Origin: Actinomycetota bacterium
GTDB taxonomy: Bacteria; Actinomycetota; Acidimicrobiia; Acidimicrobiales; Acidimicrobilacustridaceae
Direction: 5' to 3'
DNA length: 53,203 nucleotides
Assembly: GCA_009700115.1 (NCBI GenBank)
Contig: WLMU01000003.1
Coordinates: 1 to 53,203 of the forward strand
The notes under the pieces were generated by a model. The model was not told where the DNA came from. It saw only the letters and a program-made list of their open reading frames with translations, and did not search any database. The position numbers and the translations under genes were made by a program. Below, piece by piece: positions 23,840-32,038 of the stretch (its first letter is position 1; every line of letters starts with the position of its first letter).

Positions 23840-24642
23840 TAGATCTTGTCCGTGTAGTCGTCGGTGCCGAAGTTGGTCTGTTGGAACGGGCTCGTCCATA
23901 CATGCGTGGCGAGTCCACTTTCATTGATTGCTTTGCCAATCTTGGCGTAGCCCTTTTCCCAACCTTTTTCGGCGTCGTGGTCAAGGAAATGGAGTTGCAG
24001 GAATCGACGAGGACCCGCTGCCGGTCGTACGACATCGGCGGGCGCGTCATCGGAAAGCGGAATAACGGTGCCGCTACCTACGAGGTCGGGGCCCCACTTT
24101 TTTGTAAACGCGTTCTGCAGCCAGTTCTTGCGGAACCATGCATCCCATTCATCGTGGGTCACGCCTTCATTGAGATCGCCAGCAACCACGACAAAGCCGG
24201 GATAGCCGTGATCAAGGCCGAGTTCGATAGTGCAGCCCTTGGGGTCACGCTGTTCACTCCAGCGCATGTCGTAGAGCAACGTATGGATGTGATCGCGTTC
24301 GGCGAACATGCGACCTTCTTTGTGCAACACGTTGACGTTGTCGACGTTCCAGCGGTTGCATTCCTCGGTGGTGCCCTTTTGCCACCAGTAGACCGCGAGG
24401 TACGACCCAGTCTTTGGGTCTGGGGTCATGTCATTGGTGGCCTTCGAGCGAAGCTTCTTCAGTCGACGGGTGGCCACAAAGCGGTCGCCCGCGAAAACAT
24501 TCGGGCCCATGAGGCAGCCTGAATAGAAGTGGTCGTGTTCGTACCAGCGGTTGTACGCGACCTCGAAGCCCTCGTGAGGCTCGACCATTGTGAATAAGAA
24601 TGTTCCTACCTTGACCGGATAGTCCTTCTCTGAAAGTGCCAC
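23839..24642 (-). CDS. Uncharacterised protein, possible dimeric alpha/beta-barrel (EthD-like) fold
   Basis: 267 residues from GTG 24642, with AGGGGGAAAC before it. I do not recognise a definite family. It is soluble, with no signal or membrane segment, and rich in Trp and Tyr. Two related-looking halves are visible: an N-terminal part with GTFLFTMVEPHEGFEVAYNR and WYEHDHFYSG, and a later part with GVTHDEWDAWFRKNWLQNAF, then RRFLQLHFLDHD. This resembles the WYxxxH pattern of ferredoxin-like (EthD-type) proteins, a weak inference. It is the first gene of the operon with two epimerase-like proteins and an SDR, so it likely acts on the same substrate. Confidence 0.7.
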   Translation of the reverse strand: MALSEKDYPVKVGTFLFTMVEPHEGFEVAYNRWYEHDHFYSGCLMGPNVFAGDRFVATRRLKKLRSKATNDMTPDPKTGSYLAVYWWQKGTTEECNRWNVDNVNVLHKEGRMFAERDHIHTLLYDMRWSEQRDPKGCTIELGLDHGYPGFVVVAGDLNEGVTHDEWDAWFRKNWLQNAFTKKWGPDLVGSGTVIPLSDDAPADVVRPAAGPRRFLQLHFLDHDAEKGWEKGYAKIGKAINESGLATHVWTSPFQQTNFGTDDYTDKI

Positions 24643-24684
24643 GTTTCCCCCTCGGAATTTGTGAGGAGGCCACGTTAGTTCCGA

Positions 24685-27306
24685 TCAGGCAGTCGTTCTC
24701 CGGCGAGACACGAGCACGAGAATGCCACCAAGTAGCAGGGTGAGGCCCCCGAGACCAAGAAGGCGGGCCGAGTTTGTGCCAGTGGCGGGAAGGCCGCTGC
24801 CGGCAACAACAACCGTGGCTGAGGCCGTGTTGTTATCGCCATCGTTGTCGGGGTTCGCGGATTCAACGAAAACCGAATTCGCCACCGTTCCAACTTCTAT
24901 CGCTACGGCGGTAATCGTGTTGGTCACGCTTTCGCCAACGGCGAGGGAACCAATCAGCCAATTCCCAGTCGTCGGGTCAATGGATCCGATCGATGGAGAC
25001 GTAGAGACTCTGCGCAGCCCACCCACCGCATTGTCGTCAACGACCTGAACAGACGTTGCTGCTCCTGGACCAAGGTTGGTGACGGTCACTGTGTAGGTGA
25101 TCGTGTCACCGATCTTTGCTGAGTCCTTTGACGCAGTCTTTGTTGCTTCAAGGTCGGCAACGGGAATGACTGCAGTTGTTGTCGAATCACTCGCGTGAGA
25201 GGGGTCAGTGGAAGGCGTTGTCGACGTTACTGTTGCGGTGTTAGTGAACGTTCCCCCAGCTAATGGAAGTTCGACGGTGTACGGAAGTGTCGCGATGTCA
25301 CCGGGTTCAAGATCGCCGAGTGCGCAGGTCATCGTTTGATTGGTGACCGTGCAGTTCTGGGGGAGTGCGGTGACGGTGATGCCTGCAGGGAGAGCGTCTG
25401 ACACTGATGCGGAGTATGCAGTACTCGGACCTATGTTCTCGACGACGACGGTGTAGTCGAGCGGTTGCCCGGCAAGCGCATTGCTGACGGACTGTTTACG
25501 CAGATAGAGATCGGCATTTGCACCGACGGTGATTGTGGCTTGAGCCGTTGGGGAATTTGTTCCCGTCGACGTGGCAGTAGCGGTATCAGTAAGTGTCGAG
25601 CCTGGGGCGAGGTCAGGGCTTGTCTGTCCGCTCACGGTGACGACTGCCGTCGAGCCTGGACCGAGGATGCCTATCGGGCACGAAATCAATGTCGTGATCG
25701 AGCAGACTCCAGAGTTTGCGTCGCTGTGCCAGTTGGCGGTGATCACCGCGAAACCGGTCGGAATGGTGTCAGTTACGACAAGGTCGGATGCGGTTGACGT
25801 TTGGCCCGAGTTGAGAACACCGATCAGAACGGAATCGAGATCGCCGGCAAGGACGTTTGGCCTTGTCACGATCTTCGCAATGTCGAGGTGCGCTGGACTC
25901 AGTGCGGCAACAGCGAGACCAGCAATCGAAGCGTTATTTGAAAGGTTGTAATCATTGGTCGTCGTGGTGACGCGCGCAGTGTTCATGTAGGACGTCGCTG
26001 TGACTACCGAAGGTGCCGCGATCGTGATTTGCCTGAGAACGGTGACACCAGGGCCAAGGTCCCCAAATGCGCACGTAATCGTTCCTGAAGTGATGGAGCA
26101 ACCGCTGGGAAGCTGCCCGGTTACGGTAAGACCGGTTGGCAGAGCATCGGTTGCAGTAACGGATGCAGCGATTCCGGGTCCATTATTGGCGACGAGAAGC
26201 GACATGGTGGTGGTTCCCGCCGACGCTATTTCCGACGGATCAAAGTTCTTGCTGATAGCGACATCGGCCGCAACTGGTACCGGCGTACTCACGGAATTTG
26301 TGTTGAACGTGTCGGTAATGCCGAGACCATCTGTTGCAGCAACAGTCGCGAAATTGGCGATGGTCGTACCGCTCGCGCTCGGGAGAATTTTGGCTTGGAA
26401 CGTAACCTCAACAAGTTCACCGGGGCCGATGATCACCGGTGGGTTTGGCGAAGTCGACGGACGAAAGGTGAGCGTTCTGGTTTGTGCGGTATAGGTTCCC
26501 GGGGCCATGAGCGAACCAGCGACGTACTCGACGCCTGCAGGAAGCACATCGGTAATCACAACATCTGATGTTGCGCTGCCGCCTTCATTCTCAACCCCAA
26601 TCGTGTACGTCACTGTGTCGCCAACGTTCCGTGGGCCTTCCGGCGTCACTGATTTTGTTGCGAGAACGCATGCGGGAGTTCCGAAGGAAATGTCGTCGAG
26701 GAAGTTGCCGATTGTTGGATTTCCTGAACCGCTTGAGACGGCTTCAAACGCGAAGCGCGTGATCGTCTGATTTGCGGGCACGACGTAGGTACCGGTGTGG
26801 CGACCCCACCCAGCAGTGGTGTCGGAGAAGCGCGAGTTCTCAACACCGGACGCTCCCGGTGAACCAATGACGACGCGCATGGTGTCGGTGCCTTGGCGAG
26901 CGCGGTGAGCGAGTGACCAAGTCAGCGTTTGGCCCGGCGTGGTTGGAAGGTCTTGATAAAGAGCTGACGCCTGAGTTGCATTGAGTTCGGCGAACTGTCG
27001 GCCCTCGAACGCTGTCACCCCATTGAAGGGCGTGCTCCATAGTTCAATCTGTTTGTCGGTAGCCGTTGTCGACCATCCGGGGACAGCGTTTTCATTCACG
27101 AGTCGGTACGAGTTGTTGGGGATCACCGGAGCTTCAAATCCGCCGTTATCGAGCTGGCTCGGCGATGGGGGACACGTTGTCGCTGCGAGCGCTGGCGTCG
27201 AGTTTGTCGCCACCGAAGTGATCGTGAGGGCGAGCCCTGACGCCACCAATGTGAGCGCTGTGAGGAGCCGGATCATGCCGGTCGAACGACGACAGGTACT
27301 TCGCAT
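24685..27306 (-). CDS. DUF11-repeat cell-surface protein with LPATG sortase signal
   Basis: 873 residues. Signal peptide at the N-terminus (RLLTALTLVASGLALTITSV, cleavage near PALAA). Residues ~45-215 form a beta-rich domain with the LDNGGFEAPVIP opening seen in secreted carbohydrate-binding-like domains. Then follow about five DUF11-type repeats with the pattern GDTVTYTIxVxNxG...VxDxLPxG (for example near residues 220, 350, 475, 600, 715). The C-terminus is a cell-wall sorting signal: LPATG at 839-843, a hydrophobic helix and the basic tail RRRTTA. It should be covalently anchored outside the cell. No sortase gene is in the window. It is the only clear wall-anchored protein in a region otherwise made of catabolic and transport genes. 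A leaderless -10 box precedes it. Confidence 0.88.
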   Translation of the reverse strand: MRSTCRRSTGMIRLLTALTLVASGLALTITSVATNSTPALAATTCPPSPSQLDNGGFEAPVIPNNSYRLVNENAVPGWSTTATDKQIELWSTPFNGVTAFEGRQFAELNATQASALYQDLPTTPGQTLTWSLAHRARQGTDTMRVVIGSPGASGVENSRFSDTTAGWGRHTGTYVVPANQTITRFAFEAVSSGSGNPTIGNFLDDISFGTPACVLATKSVTPEGPRNVGDTVTYTIGVENEGGSATSDVVITDVLPAGVEYVAGSLMAPGTYTAQTRTLTFRPSTSPNPPVIIGPGELVEVTFQAKILPSASGTTIANFATVAATDGLGITDTFNTNSVSTPVPVAADVAISKNFDPSEIASAGTTTMSLLVANNGPGIAASVTATDALPTGLTVTGQLPSGCSITSGTITCAFGDLGPGVTVLRQITIAAPSVVTATSYMNTARVTTTTNDYNLSNNASIAGLAVAALSPAHLDIAKIVTRPNVLAGDLDSVLIGVLNSGQTSTASDLVVTDTIPTGFAVITANWHSDANSGVCSITTLISCPIGILGPGSTAVVTVSGQTSPDLAPGSTLTDTATATSTGTNSPTAQATITVGANADLYLRKQSVSNALAGQPLDYTVVVENIGPSTAYSASVSDALPAGITVTALPQNCTVTNQTMTCALGDLEPGDIATLPYTVELPLAGGTFTNTATVTSTTPSTDPSHASDSTTTAVIPVADLEATKTASKDSAKIGDTITYTVTVTNLGPGAATSVQVVDDNAVGGLRRVSTSPSIGSIDPTTGNWLIGSLAVGESVTNTITAVAIEVGTVANSVFVESANPDNDGDNNTASATVVVAGSGLPATGTNSARLLGLGGLTLLLGGILVLVSRRRTTA

Positions 27307-27312
27307 TTAAAA

Positions 27313-27318
27313 AGAATA
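27313..27318 (-). promoter_or_regulatory. -10 box, leaderless promoter
   Basis: On the minus strand TATTCT ends 6 nt before the ATG at 27306, which has no Shine-Dalgarno sequence. Confidence 0.5.
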
Positions 27319-27350
27319 CGACGTGGCAGATCGCCAAGATGTGCGGGTCG

Positions 27351-28262
27351 TTATCGGGCCAGGAGTGGGCCCACCTGGGTTCCGAAGGCCTCAACCTGCT
27401 CGGTGTACTCCGCTGCGCTGTCGGCATCAAACTTCACCTGTATTTGGTTCACTTCGGCAGGTGTTTCGGCCATGATCGCTTCGGCGATCTGTTCCGGAGA
27501 ACCCGTGTAGTGAGGCTGACGGCGTTCGCTCGATGGCGTGCCCACATAGATATAGGGAATGACGACGTGTCCGAAGGCGAACGGTTCGTCGGACTTGCCC
27601 AACTTCTCTCGGGTAGAAAGCAACAAGTCAAGGCCTTCACGGGTGGCGGGACCCTGAGGTAACCAACCTTCGTAGGCGGCGGCGCGACGGATGGCGGGAT
27701 TTGATGACCCGCCGATCCAAATCGGTGGCCGGGGGGTCTGCGCCGGTCGTGGGAGTGCGCCCATGTTTCCGATGTAGGTGGCGGACAGTGCTTCAGCGAA
27801 GTCGACGAGTTTGGAATCGGTGAGGGAACCCCGGTCAGCAAATGACACGCCGAGCGCATCGAATTCCTCTTCGACATGACCAGCGCCGATGCCTGCGATC
27901 GCACGTCCGCCGGAAAGATGGTCAAGCGTTTCGAATCCCTTCGCTGCAGTGAGTGCGTGGCGATAGGCGATCACATAGACGTGGCTGAGCAACGCAACGT
28001 TTTCCGTTGCTGAGGCGAAGAAGCCAAGGGTGGTGAGGCAGTCCTGCCACCACAGCCCCATCGTCGCAGCTTTTTCCTCGGGGACAGTGATGTGATCACA
28101 GACGGCGACGTAGAAATAGCCACTGCGATCTGCTGCTTGAGTAATACGCAGAAGGTCGTGTGGTGTTGCGTTGGCTTCCCACTTCGCGGCGAAGCGAGGG
28201 CTTTGCGACTGGATCGGCAACTGCGTGCCAAAGACGATCGTTCCTCGGGGGATTTCAAGCAT
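27351..28262 (-). CDS. LLM-class (luciferase-like) oxidoreductase
   Basis: 303 residues. Luciferase-like TIM barrel: IVFGTQLPIQ, RSGYFYVAVCDHITVPEE, VALLSHVYVIAYRHALTAAKGFETLDHLSGGRAIAGIGAGHVEEEFDALGV, PPIWIGGSSNPAIRRAA, EGWLPQG. The GAGHVEEEFDALGV segment is typical of actinobacterial F420-dependent family members. It probably carries out a reduction or monooxygenation; the substrate is unknown. The ATG lacks a ribosome binding site but has TATCGT 7 nt upstream. The gap to the SDR gene upstream is 21 nt, so read-through from the SDR pair is also possible. Confidence 0.87.
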   Translation of the reverse strand: MLEIPRGTIVFGTQLPIQSQSPRFAAKWEANATPHDLLRITQAADRSGYFYVAVCDHITVPEEKAATMGLWWQDCLTTLGFFASATENVALLSHVYVIAYRHALTAAKGFETLDHLSGGRAIAGIGAGHVEEEFDALGVSFADRGSLTDSKLVDFAEALSATYIGNMGALPRPAQTPRPPIWIGGSSNPAIRRAAAYEGWLPQGPATREGLDLLLSTREKLGKSDEPFAFGHVVIPYIYVGTPSSERRQPHYTGSPEQIAEAIMAETPAEVNQIQVKFDADSAAEYTEQVEAFGTQVGPLLAR

Positions 28263-28269
28263 GGCAGTG

Positions 28270-28275
28270 ACGATA
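28270..28275 (-). promoter_or_regulatory. -10 box, leaderless promoter
   Basis: On the minus strand TATCGT ends 7 nt before the ATG at 28262; no Shine-Dalgarno sequence is present. Confidence 0.45.
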
Positions 28276-28283
28276 CTTCTGGT

Positions 28284-29054
28284 TTAGAGCCCCAAGAACG
28301 AGCCACCGTCGCACACGATGGTCTGGCCACTGACGTAGCCCGAGTCGCGTCCGGCGAGAAAGGCCACAACGCCGCCAATGTCATCAGTGGGATCGCCGAT
28401 ACGGCCAAGTGGCGTTCGGGCTTCAATCGCGCCGCGCAAGGTGGGAACTTGGCTGAACGCACTGGCCAATGCCGGCGTCTCTGCAACCGGTGCGATGCAG
28501 TTCACGCAAATGCCGTCGGCACCCCATTCGCGAGCGAGTGATTTTGCGATGGCGCGTTGTGCTGCTTTTGACGGCGAATAAAGCGGAATATTCGCACTTC
28601 CCTCGATGCCGCTGGGTGAAGTGACGAGGATGAGTCGTCCTTGATCGCTCGCTTTCAAATGTGGGTAGGAAAGTTGCGCGCACCAGAAACTTGCCCACGC
28701 TGATGTGCGCGACATCTGGTACCACGCGTCGGCTGGAGTTTCTTCAAGGCGACTTGCTTGGCCACCTGCGAACGCGTTGTGGACCATGACATCAAGTCGT
28801 CCGCGGGTAGCAACAGTCCGATCGATGCATGCAGCGATTGATTCGCGGGTCGTGACATCGGTGACGACGCATTCGGCAGATCCGCCATCGGCACGGATGG
28901 CGGAAGCAACTGGTTCGCCGGTTTCTGCGCGTCGGGCTGCGATCACGACGTGCGCGCCGCACGAAGCGAGTTTGCGGGCAATTCCTTCACCGACGCCTTG
29001 GCCAGCACCGGTCACGATCGCGACGCGACCTTCGAGAGAGCGAGTTACATCCAC
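28284..29054 (-). CDS. Short-chain dehydrogenase/reductase (SDR), partner of degenerate SDR
   Basis: 256 residues from GTG 29054. Classical SDR: VTGAGQGVGEGIARKLA near residues 14-30, AARRAETG, MVHNAFAGG (His-Asn-Ala in place of Asn-Asn-Ala), VTSPSG and catalytic YSPSK, ending SGQTIVCDGGSFLGL. It overlaps the upstream gene by 10 nt, so the two are translationally coupled. The upstream gene is a shorter SDR-like protein without its own catalytic residues, which suggests an active/inactive subunit pair. Confidence 0.9.
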   Translation of the reverse strand: MDVTRSLEGRVAIVTGAGQGVGEGIARKLASCGAHVVIAARRAETGEPVASAIRADGGSAECVVTDVTTRESIAACIDRTVATRGRLDVMVHNAFAGGQASRLEETPADAWYQMSRTSAWASFWCAQLSYPHLKASDQGRLILVTSPSGIEGSANIPLYSPSKAAQRAIAKSLAREWGADGICVNCIAPVAETPALASAFSQVPTLRGAIEARTPLGRIGDPTDDIGGVVAFLAGRDSGYVSGQTIVCDGGSFLGL

Positions 29055-29614
29055 AATCCACCGTCCACGGTTAGAAGTTGTCCAGCAAGGTTCCGGGCAT
29101 CAGACGAACAAAGAAACTCAACAACAGCAGCAGGTTCTGCATCGGGGACAGCGGGAGTTGCGATTGAAACAGGACCGGCGACAACGGCATCGGCTAACAC
29201 CAACGTCGGTGACACGGCGATCGCATTGACGGCGATGCCCTCGGGACCCCACTGGCGCGCCATTGACTTGGTGAGGATGTGAACGCCTTCGGCTGCTGCC
29301 GCCCAATGCGCATAGTGGTCGCCACCGGCCAGAGCAGTTGTGGGGAGGGTCAACACAATCGAACCGCCCCGTCCGTTGAATGTCGATCGAGCCTCGGTGC
29401 ACGCTGCTACCGCTGCGTCCATTGTTTGTTGCCAAGCCACGTCGAATTCAGTGTCGGTCAACTCGGCGAGTGGGCGCGGAATCATGATGGCCGGATCCCA
29501 AGGAGCAAATACCATCGCGTCATACCCCTCATTGGTCAGCGTGTGGCCGCGAACCTCAAGGGTGGCCTGAAGCTGTCGGGCCAGAGGGCCGGAGCCCACG
29601 ACATTGATTTTCAT
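29045..29614 (-). CDS. Degenerate SDR-like protein lacking cofactor loop and YxxxK
   Basis: 189 residues from ATG 29614 (GGAGAG upstream); an earlier in-frame start at 29662 is less likely. The C-terminal half is recognisably SDR: GSIVLTLPTTALAGG, HILTKSMARQWGPEGIAVNAIAV and GQLLTVDGGLWM. The N-terminus is short (MKINVVGSGPLARQLQATL) with no TGxxxGxG, and the active-site motif reads YAHWA, so the catalytic Lys is missing. It is too short by about 60 residues. It is probably a non-catalytic subunit or a protein losing function; an intact frame and the 10-nt overlap with an intact SDR argue that it is still used. Confidence 0.8.
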   Translation of the reverse strand: MKINVVGSGPLARQLQATLEVRGHTLTNEGYDAMVFAPWDPAIMIPRPLAELTDTEFDVAWQQTMDAAVAACTEARSTFNGRGGSIVLTLPTTALAGGDHYAHWAAAAEGVHILTKSMARQWGPEGIAVNAIAVSPTLVLADAVVAGPVSIATPAVPDAEPAAVVEFLCSSDARNLAGQLLTVDGGLWM

Positions 29615-29658
29615 CTGACTCTCCAAATCTGCCAAGGCCCGGCTGAGCCTCAGGTGCG

Positions 29659-29688
29659 ACACAAGTGAATCATGCGCTCCGCTTGTGT
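29659..29688. promoter_or_regulatory. Inverted repeat in divergent promoter
   Basis: ACACAAG (29659-29665) and CTTGTGT (29682-29688) are exact inverted arms 16 nt apart, between the divergent degenerate-SDR and acyl-CoA dehydrogenase genes. The second arm overlaps the Crp-like site. Confidence 0.3.
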
Positions 29689-29701
29689 GACACCTATCAC
29701 C
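29686..29701. promoter_or_regulatory. Candidate Crp/GlxR-like site
   Basis: TGTGA-CACCTA-TCACC matches the Crp/GlxR consensus TGTGA-N6-TCACA except for the last base. It ends 6 nt before the -10 box of the acyl-CoA dehydrogenase pair, so a bound protein would cover the -35/spacer region. Confidence 0.45.
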
Positions 29702-29707
29702 CGAGGC

Positions 29708-29713
29708 TATGTT
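29708..29713 (+). promoter_or_regulatory. -10 box, leaderless promoter
   Basis: TATGTT ends 6 nt before the ATG at 29720; no Shine-Dalgarno sequence is present. Confidence 0.5.
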
Positions 29714-29719
29714 TCGGAA

Positions 29720-30895
29720 ATGGACATTGGATACTCACCAGAGCAGGAAGCCCTGCGCACAGAGCTTCGCACCTATTACGACAATCTCCTTGACGAAGAG
29801 ACGGTTGAGGCCCTCTCTCACAGTCACGGAATCGGCCAAGCCACCAAGGACGTCTGGAAGCAGATGTGTACCGATGGGTGGGCCGGAATTGGTTGGCCCA
29901 AGGAATACGGCGGTCAGGCTCGAGGCCCGATCGATCAGTTCGTATTCTTCGACGAGTCGATGCGTGCTGGCGCACCAGTGCCAATGCTTACGCTCAATAC
30001 CGTTGGCCCGACGATCATGAACTACGGCACCGATTGGCAGAAAGAGTTCTTCCTTCCGAAGATTCTCGCCGGTGACCTTCACTTCTGCATCGGTTACTCA
30101 GAGCCAGGCGCAGGTACCGACCTTGCTGCACTCCAGACCCGCGCCGTGCGCGATGGTGATGAATACGTCATCAATGGTCAGAAGATGTGGACATCACTCG
30201 CTGGTGGTGCCGACTACTGCTGGCTTGCGGTTCGTACTGATCCCGAGGCCAAGAAGCACAAGGGCATTTCGGTCATCGTCGTTCCGATGGATACCCCTGG
30301 CATCACGATTCAGCCGCTTCGCCTCATGGGCGAGCACGACATCAACGCCACCTACTTCGACGACGTTCGTGTTCCCGCCAAGTATCTCATTGGCGAAGAG
30401 AACGGTGGTTGGGGACTCATTACCAACCAGCTCAACCACGAGCGCGTCACGTTGTGCTCAAGCGGTATGCCCGAGCGCATCCTCACCAATGTTCGGAAGT
30501 GGGCGCAAGACACCAAGCTTCCCGACGGTCGTCGTGTGATCGATCAAGAATGGGTGCAGCTCAACCTTGCCAAGGTCCACGCCAAACTTGAATACCTGCG
30601 CCTCGCCAACTGGAAGGTTGCGTGGTCAGCAAGCACCGAGAAGTTGCACCCAGCCGACGCATCAAGTGTCAAGGTGTTCGGCACCGAGTTCTATCTCGAT
30701 GCCTACACGATGCTCATGGAGGTCCTCGGACCGCGTGCGTATCTCGACGCCGATGCCCCTGAGTCCATCCTTCGTAGCCAACTCGAGGCCGGCATCCGCG
30801 GCACGATCATCCTCACCTTCGGTGGTGGAACCAACGAACTGCAGCGCGATCTCATCGCTATGTTCGGTCTTGGCTTCCCTCGCTCGGCACGCTGA
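29720..30895 (+). CDS. Acyl-CoA dehydrogenase, FadE29-like large subunit
   Basis: 391 residues from ATG 29720; an in-frame TTG-type start at 29672 was rejected because the ATG has a -10 box 6 nt upstream. It has the pattern I recall for mycobacterial FadE29: HFCIGYSEPGAGTDLAALQT, YVINGQKMWTSLAGGADYCW, KKHKGISVIVVPMDTPGI, TNQLNHERVTL and the end ILTFGGGTNELQRDLIAM. FadE28-FadE29 form an alpha2-beta2 enzyme that desaturates the shortened steroid side chain as its CoA ester. The partner subunit follows after 19 nt. Regulation by a Crp-like protein is suggested by the promoter. Confidence 0.9.
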   Translation: MDIGYSPEQEALRTELRTYYDNLLDEETVEALSHSHGIGQATKDVWKQMCTDGWAGIGWPKEYGGQARGPIDQFVFFDESMRAGAPVPMLTLNTVGPTIMNYGTDWQKEFFLPKILAGDLHFCIGYSEPGAGTDLAALQTRAVRDGDEYVINGQKMWTSLAGGADYCWLAVRTDPEAKKHKGISVIVVPMDTPGITIQPLRLMGEHDINATYFDDVRVPAKYLIGEENGGWGLITNQLNHERVTLCSSGMPERILTNVRKWAQDTKLPDGRRVIDQEWVQLNLAKVHAKLEYLRLANWKVAWSASTEKLHPADASSVKVFGTEFYLDAYTMLMEVLGPRAYLDADAPESILRSQLEAGIRGTIILTFGGGTNELQRDLIAMFGLGFPRSAR

Positions 30896-30914
30896 GCAGA
30901 AAGAACACACACAC

Positions 30915-31970
30915 ATGGATTTCTCATTCTCATCAGATCAAGAAGAGCTTCGTGCTCTTACCAATCGGGTCCTTACCGACCGTTGCACGATGGAGCATCT
31001 CAAGGAGATCGAAGATGCCGGTGGTATCGATCTCGTGCTTTGGCGTGAACTCGCCGACCTCGGCATCGTCGGAATCGGCATGCCCGAAGCCGACGGCGGC
31101 GCTGGTCTTGGTTTCGCCGAGGTAGCAATAGTCCTCGAAGAGGTCGGGCGCACCGTTGCTCAAATTCCGGCGATGGCCGTTATGGGTATGGCTGCTCCGT
31201 TCCTTGCTGAGTACGCACCGAAGCAACTCGCTGGACTCGCTTCGGGCGAGCGCATCGTGACCGTCGCGATTCACGACCTTGTTGGCGATATTCACACCCC
31301 GTATCTCGAAGCCAAGGGCGGCGTGCTCGAAGGAGTGAAGACCAACGTTCCGTTCGGAACTGTTGCCGATGGTTTCATCGTGACGGCTGCCGACGGCATC
31401 TATTACATCGATGCAAAAGCCAAGGGCGTAACGGTCGAACGTCAGGCCGCGACCGACGGAATCCCCGATGCCAAGGTCACGTTCAGTGGCGCTGCTGCTG
31501 AGAAGATCGCGGGGCTTGATGCTCTCGATCGCCTCATCGAATATGGGCAGACCTCACAGGCACTCATCATGGCGGGCGTCACCGCTCAGGCCGTCGAAAT
31601 CATGTCGGCCTACGTGAAAGAACGTGTGCAGTTCGATCGTCAGATCGCAACCTTCCAGGCTGTCGCTCAGCGTGCAGCCGAATGTCGCATCGACGCTGAC
31701 GCCATCAAGCTCACTGCGTGGGGCGCAACGATGCGTTTGAACGACGGCCTTCCGGCCGGAGAGAACGCTGCATCGGCGAAGTACTGGGCAGCGGAAGGCG
31801 GCGCTCGCGTCGTTCGTGCCTGTGTGCATCTTCACGGTGGTGTTGGTGTCGATCGCGACTACCCATTGCATCGCTACTACTTGTGGGCCAAGAAGCAGGA
31901 ACTGTTCCTTGGTGGAACCACTCAGAGTCTGCTGCACCTCGGCAAGTTGCTTGCTGACACGCCTGTCTGA
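30915..31970 (+). CDS. Acyl-CoA dehydrogenase, FadE28-like small subunit
   Basis: 351 residues from ATG 30915 (a long upstream in-frame opening from 30567 lies inside the previous gene). It begins MDFSFSSDQEELRALTNRVL and has a divergent middle, then ERVQFDRQIATFQAVAQRAAECR and HLHGGVGVDRDYPLHRYYLW, which parallels the HLHGGMGMDVTYPMHRYY segment I recall in mycobacterial FadE28. It is the smaller partner of the preceding FadE29-like protein. The start is preceded by repeated AC dinucleotides and only a weak GAAAGA, so translation may depend on coupling. A perfect terminator follows. Confidence 0.88.
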   Translation: MDFSFSSDQEELRALTNRVLTDRCTMEHLKEIEDAGGIDLVLWRELADLGIVGIGMPEADGGAGLGFAEVAIVLEEVGRTVAQIPAMAVMGMAAPFLAEYAPKQLAGLASGERIVTVAIHDLVGDIHTPYLEAKGGVLEGVKTNVPFGTVADGFIVTAADGIYYIDAKAKGVTVERQAATDGIPDAKVTFSGAAAEKIAGLDALDRLIEYGQTSQALIMAGVTAQAVEIMSAYVKERVQFDRQIATFQAVAQRAAECRIDADAIKLTAWGATMRLNDGLPAGENAASAKYWAAEGGARVVRACVHLHGGVGVDRDYPLHRYYLWAKKQELFLGGTTQSLLHLGKLLADTPV

Positions 31971-31989
31971 GTGACTCTAAGAACGAAAT

Positions 31990-32023
31990 GAAGAAGGCCC
32001 GGGCAACTGCCCGGGCCTTCTTC
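31990..32023. terminator. Bidirectional terminator between convergent genes
   Basis: Perfect 16-nt arms GAAGAAGGCCCGGGCA and TGCCCGGGCCTTCTTC with a 2-nt centre, between the acyl-CoA dehydrogenase pair (+) and the YHYH lipoprotein (-). The stem ends in CTTCTTC on + and the same on -, so it can work in both directions. Confidence 0.85.
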
Positions 32024-32038
32024 GCGAACTGATTCGGT

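Noticed and set aside
29045..29614. Pseudogene or frameshifted SDR
   Set aside because: The frame is intact with a ribosome binding site, a proper stop and a 10-nt overlap with the next gene; no second frame supplies the missing N-terminal part.
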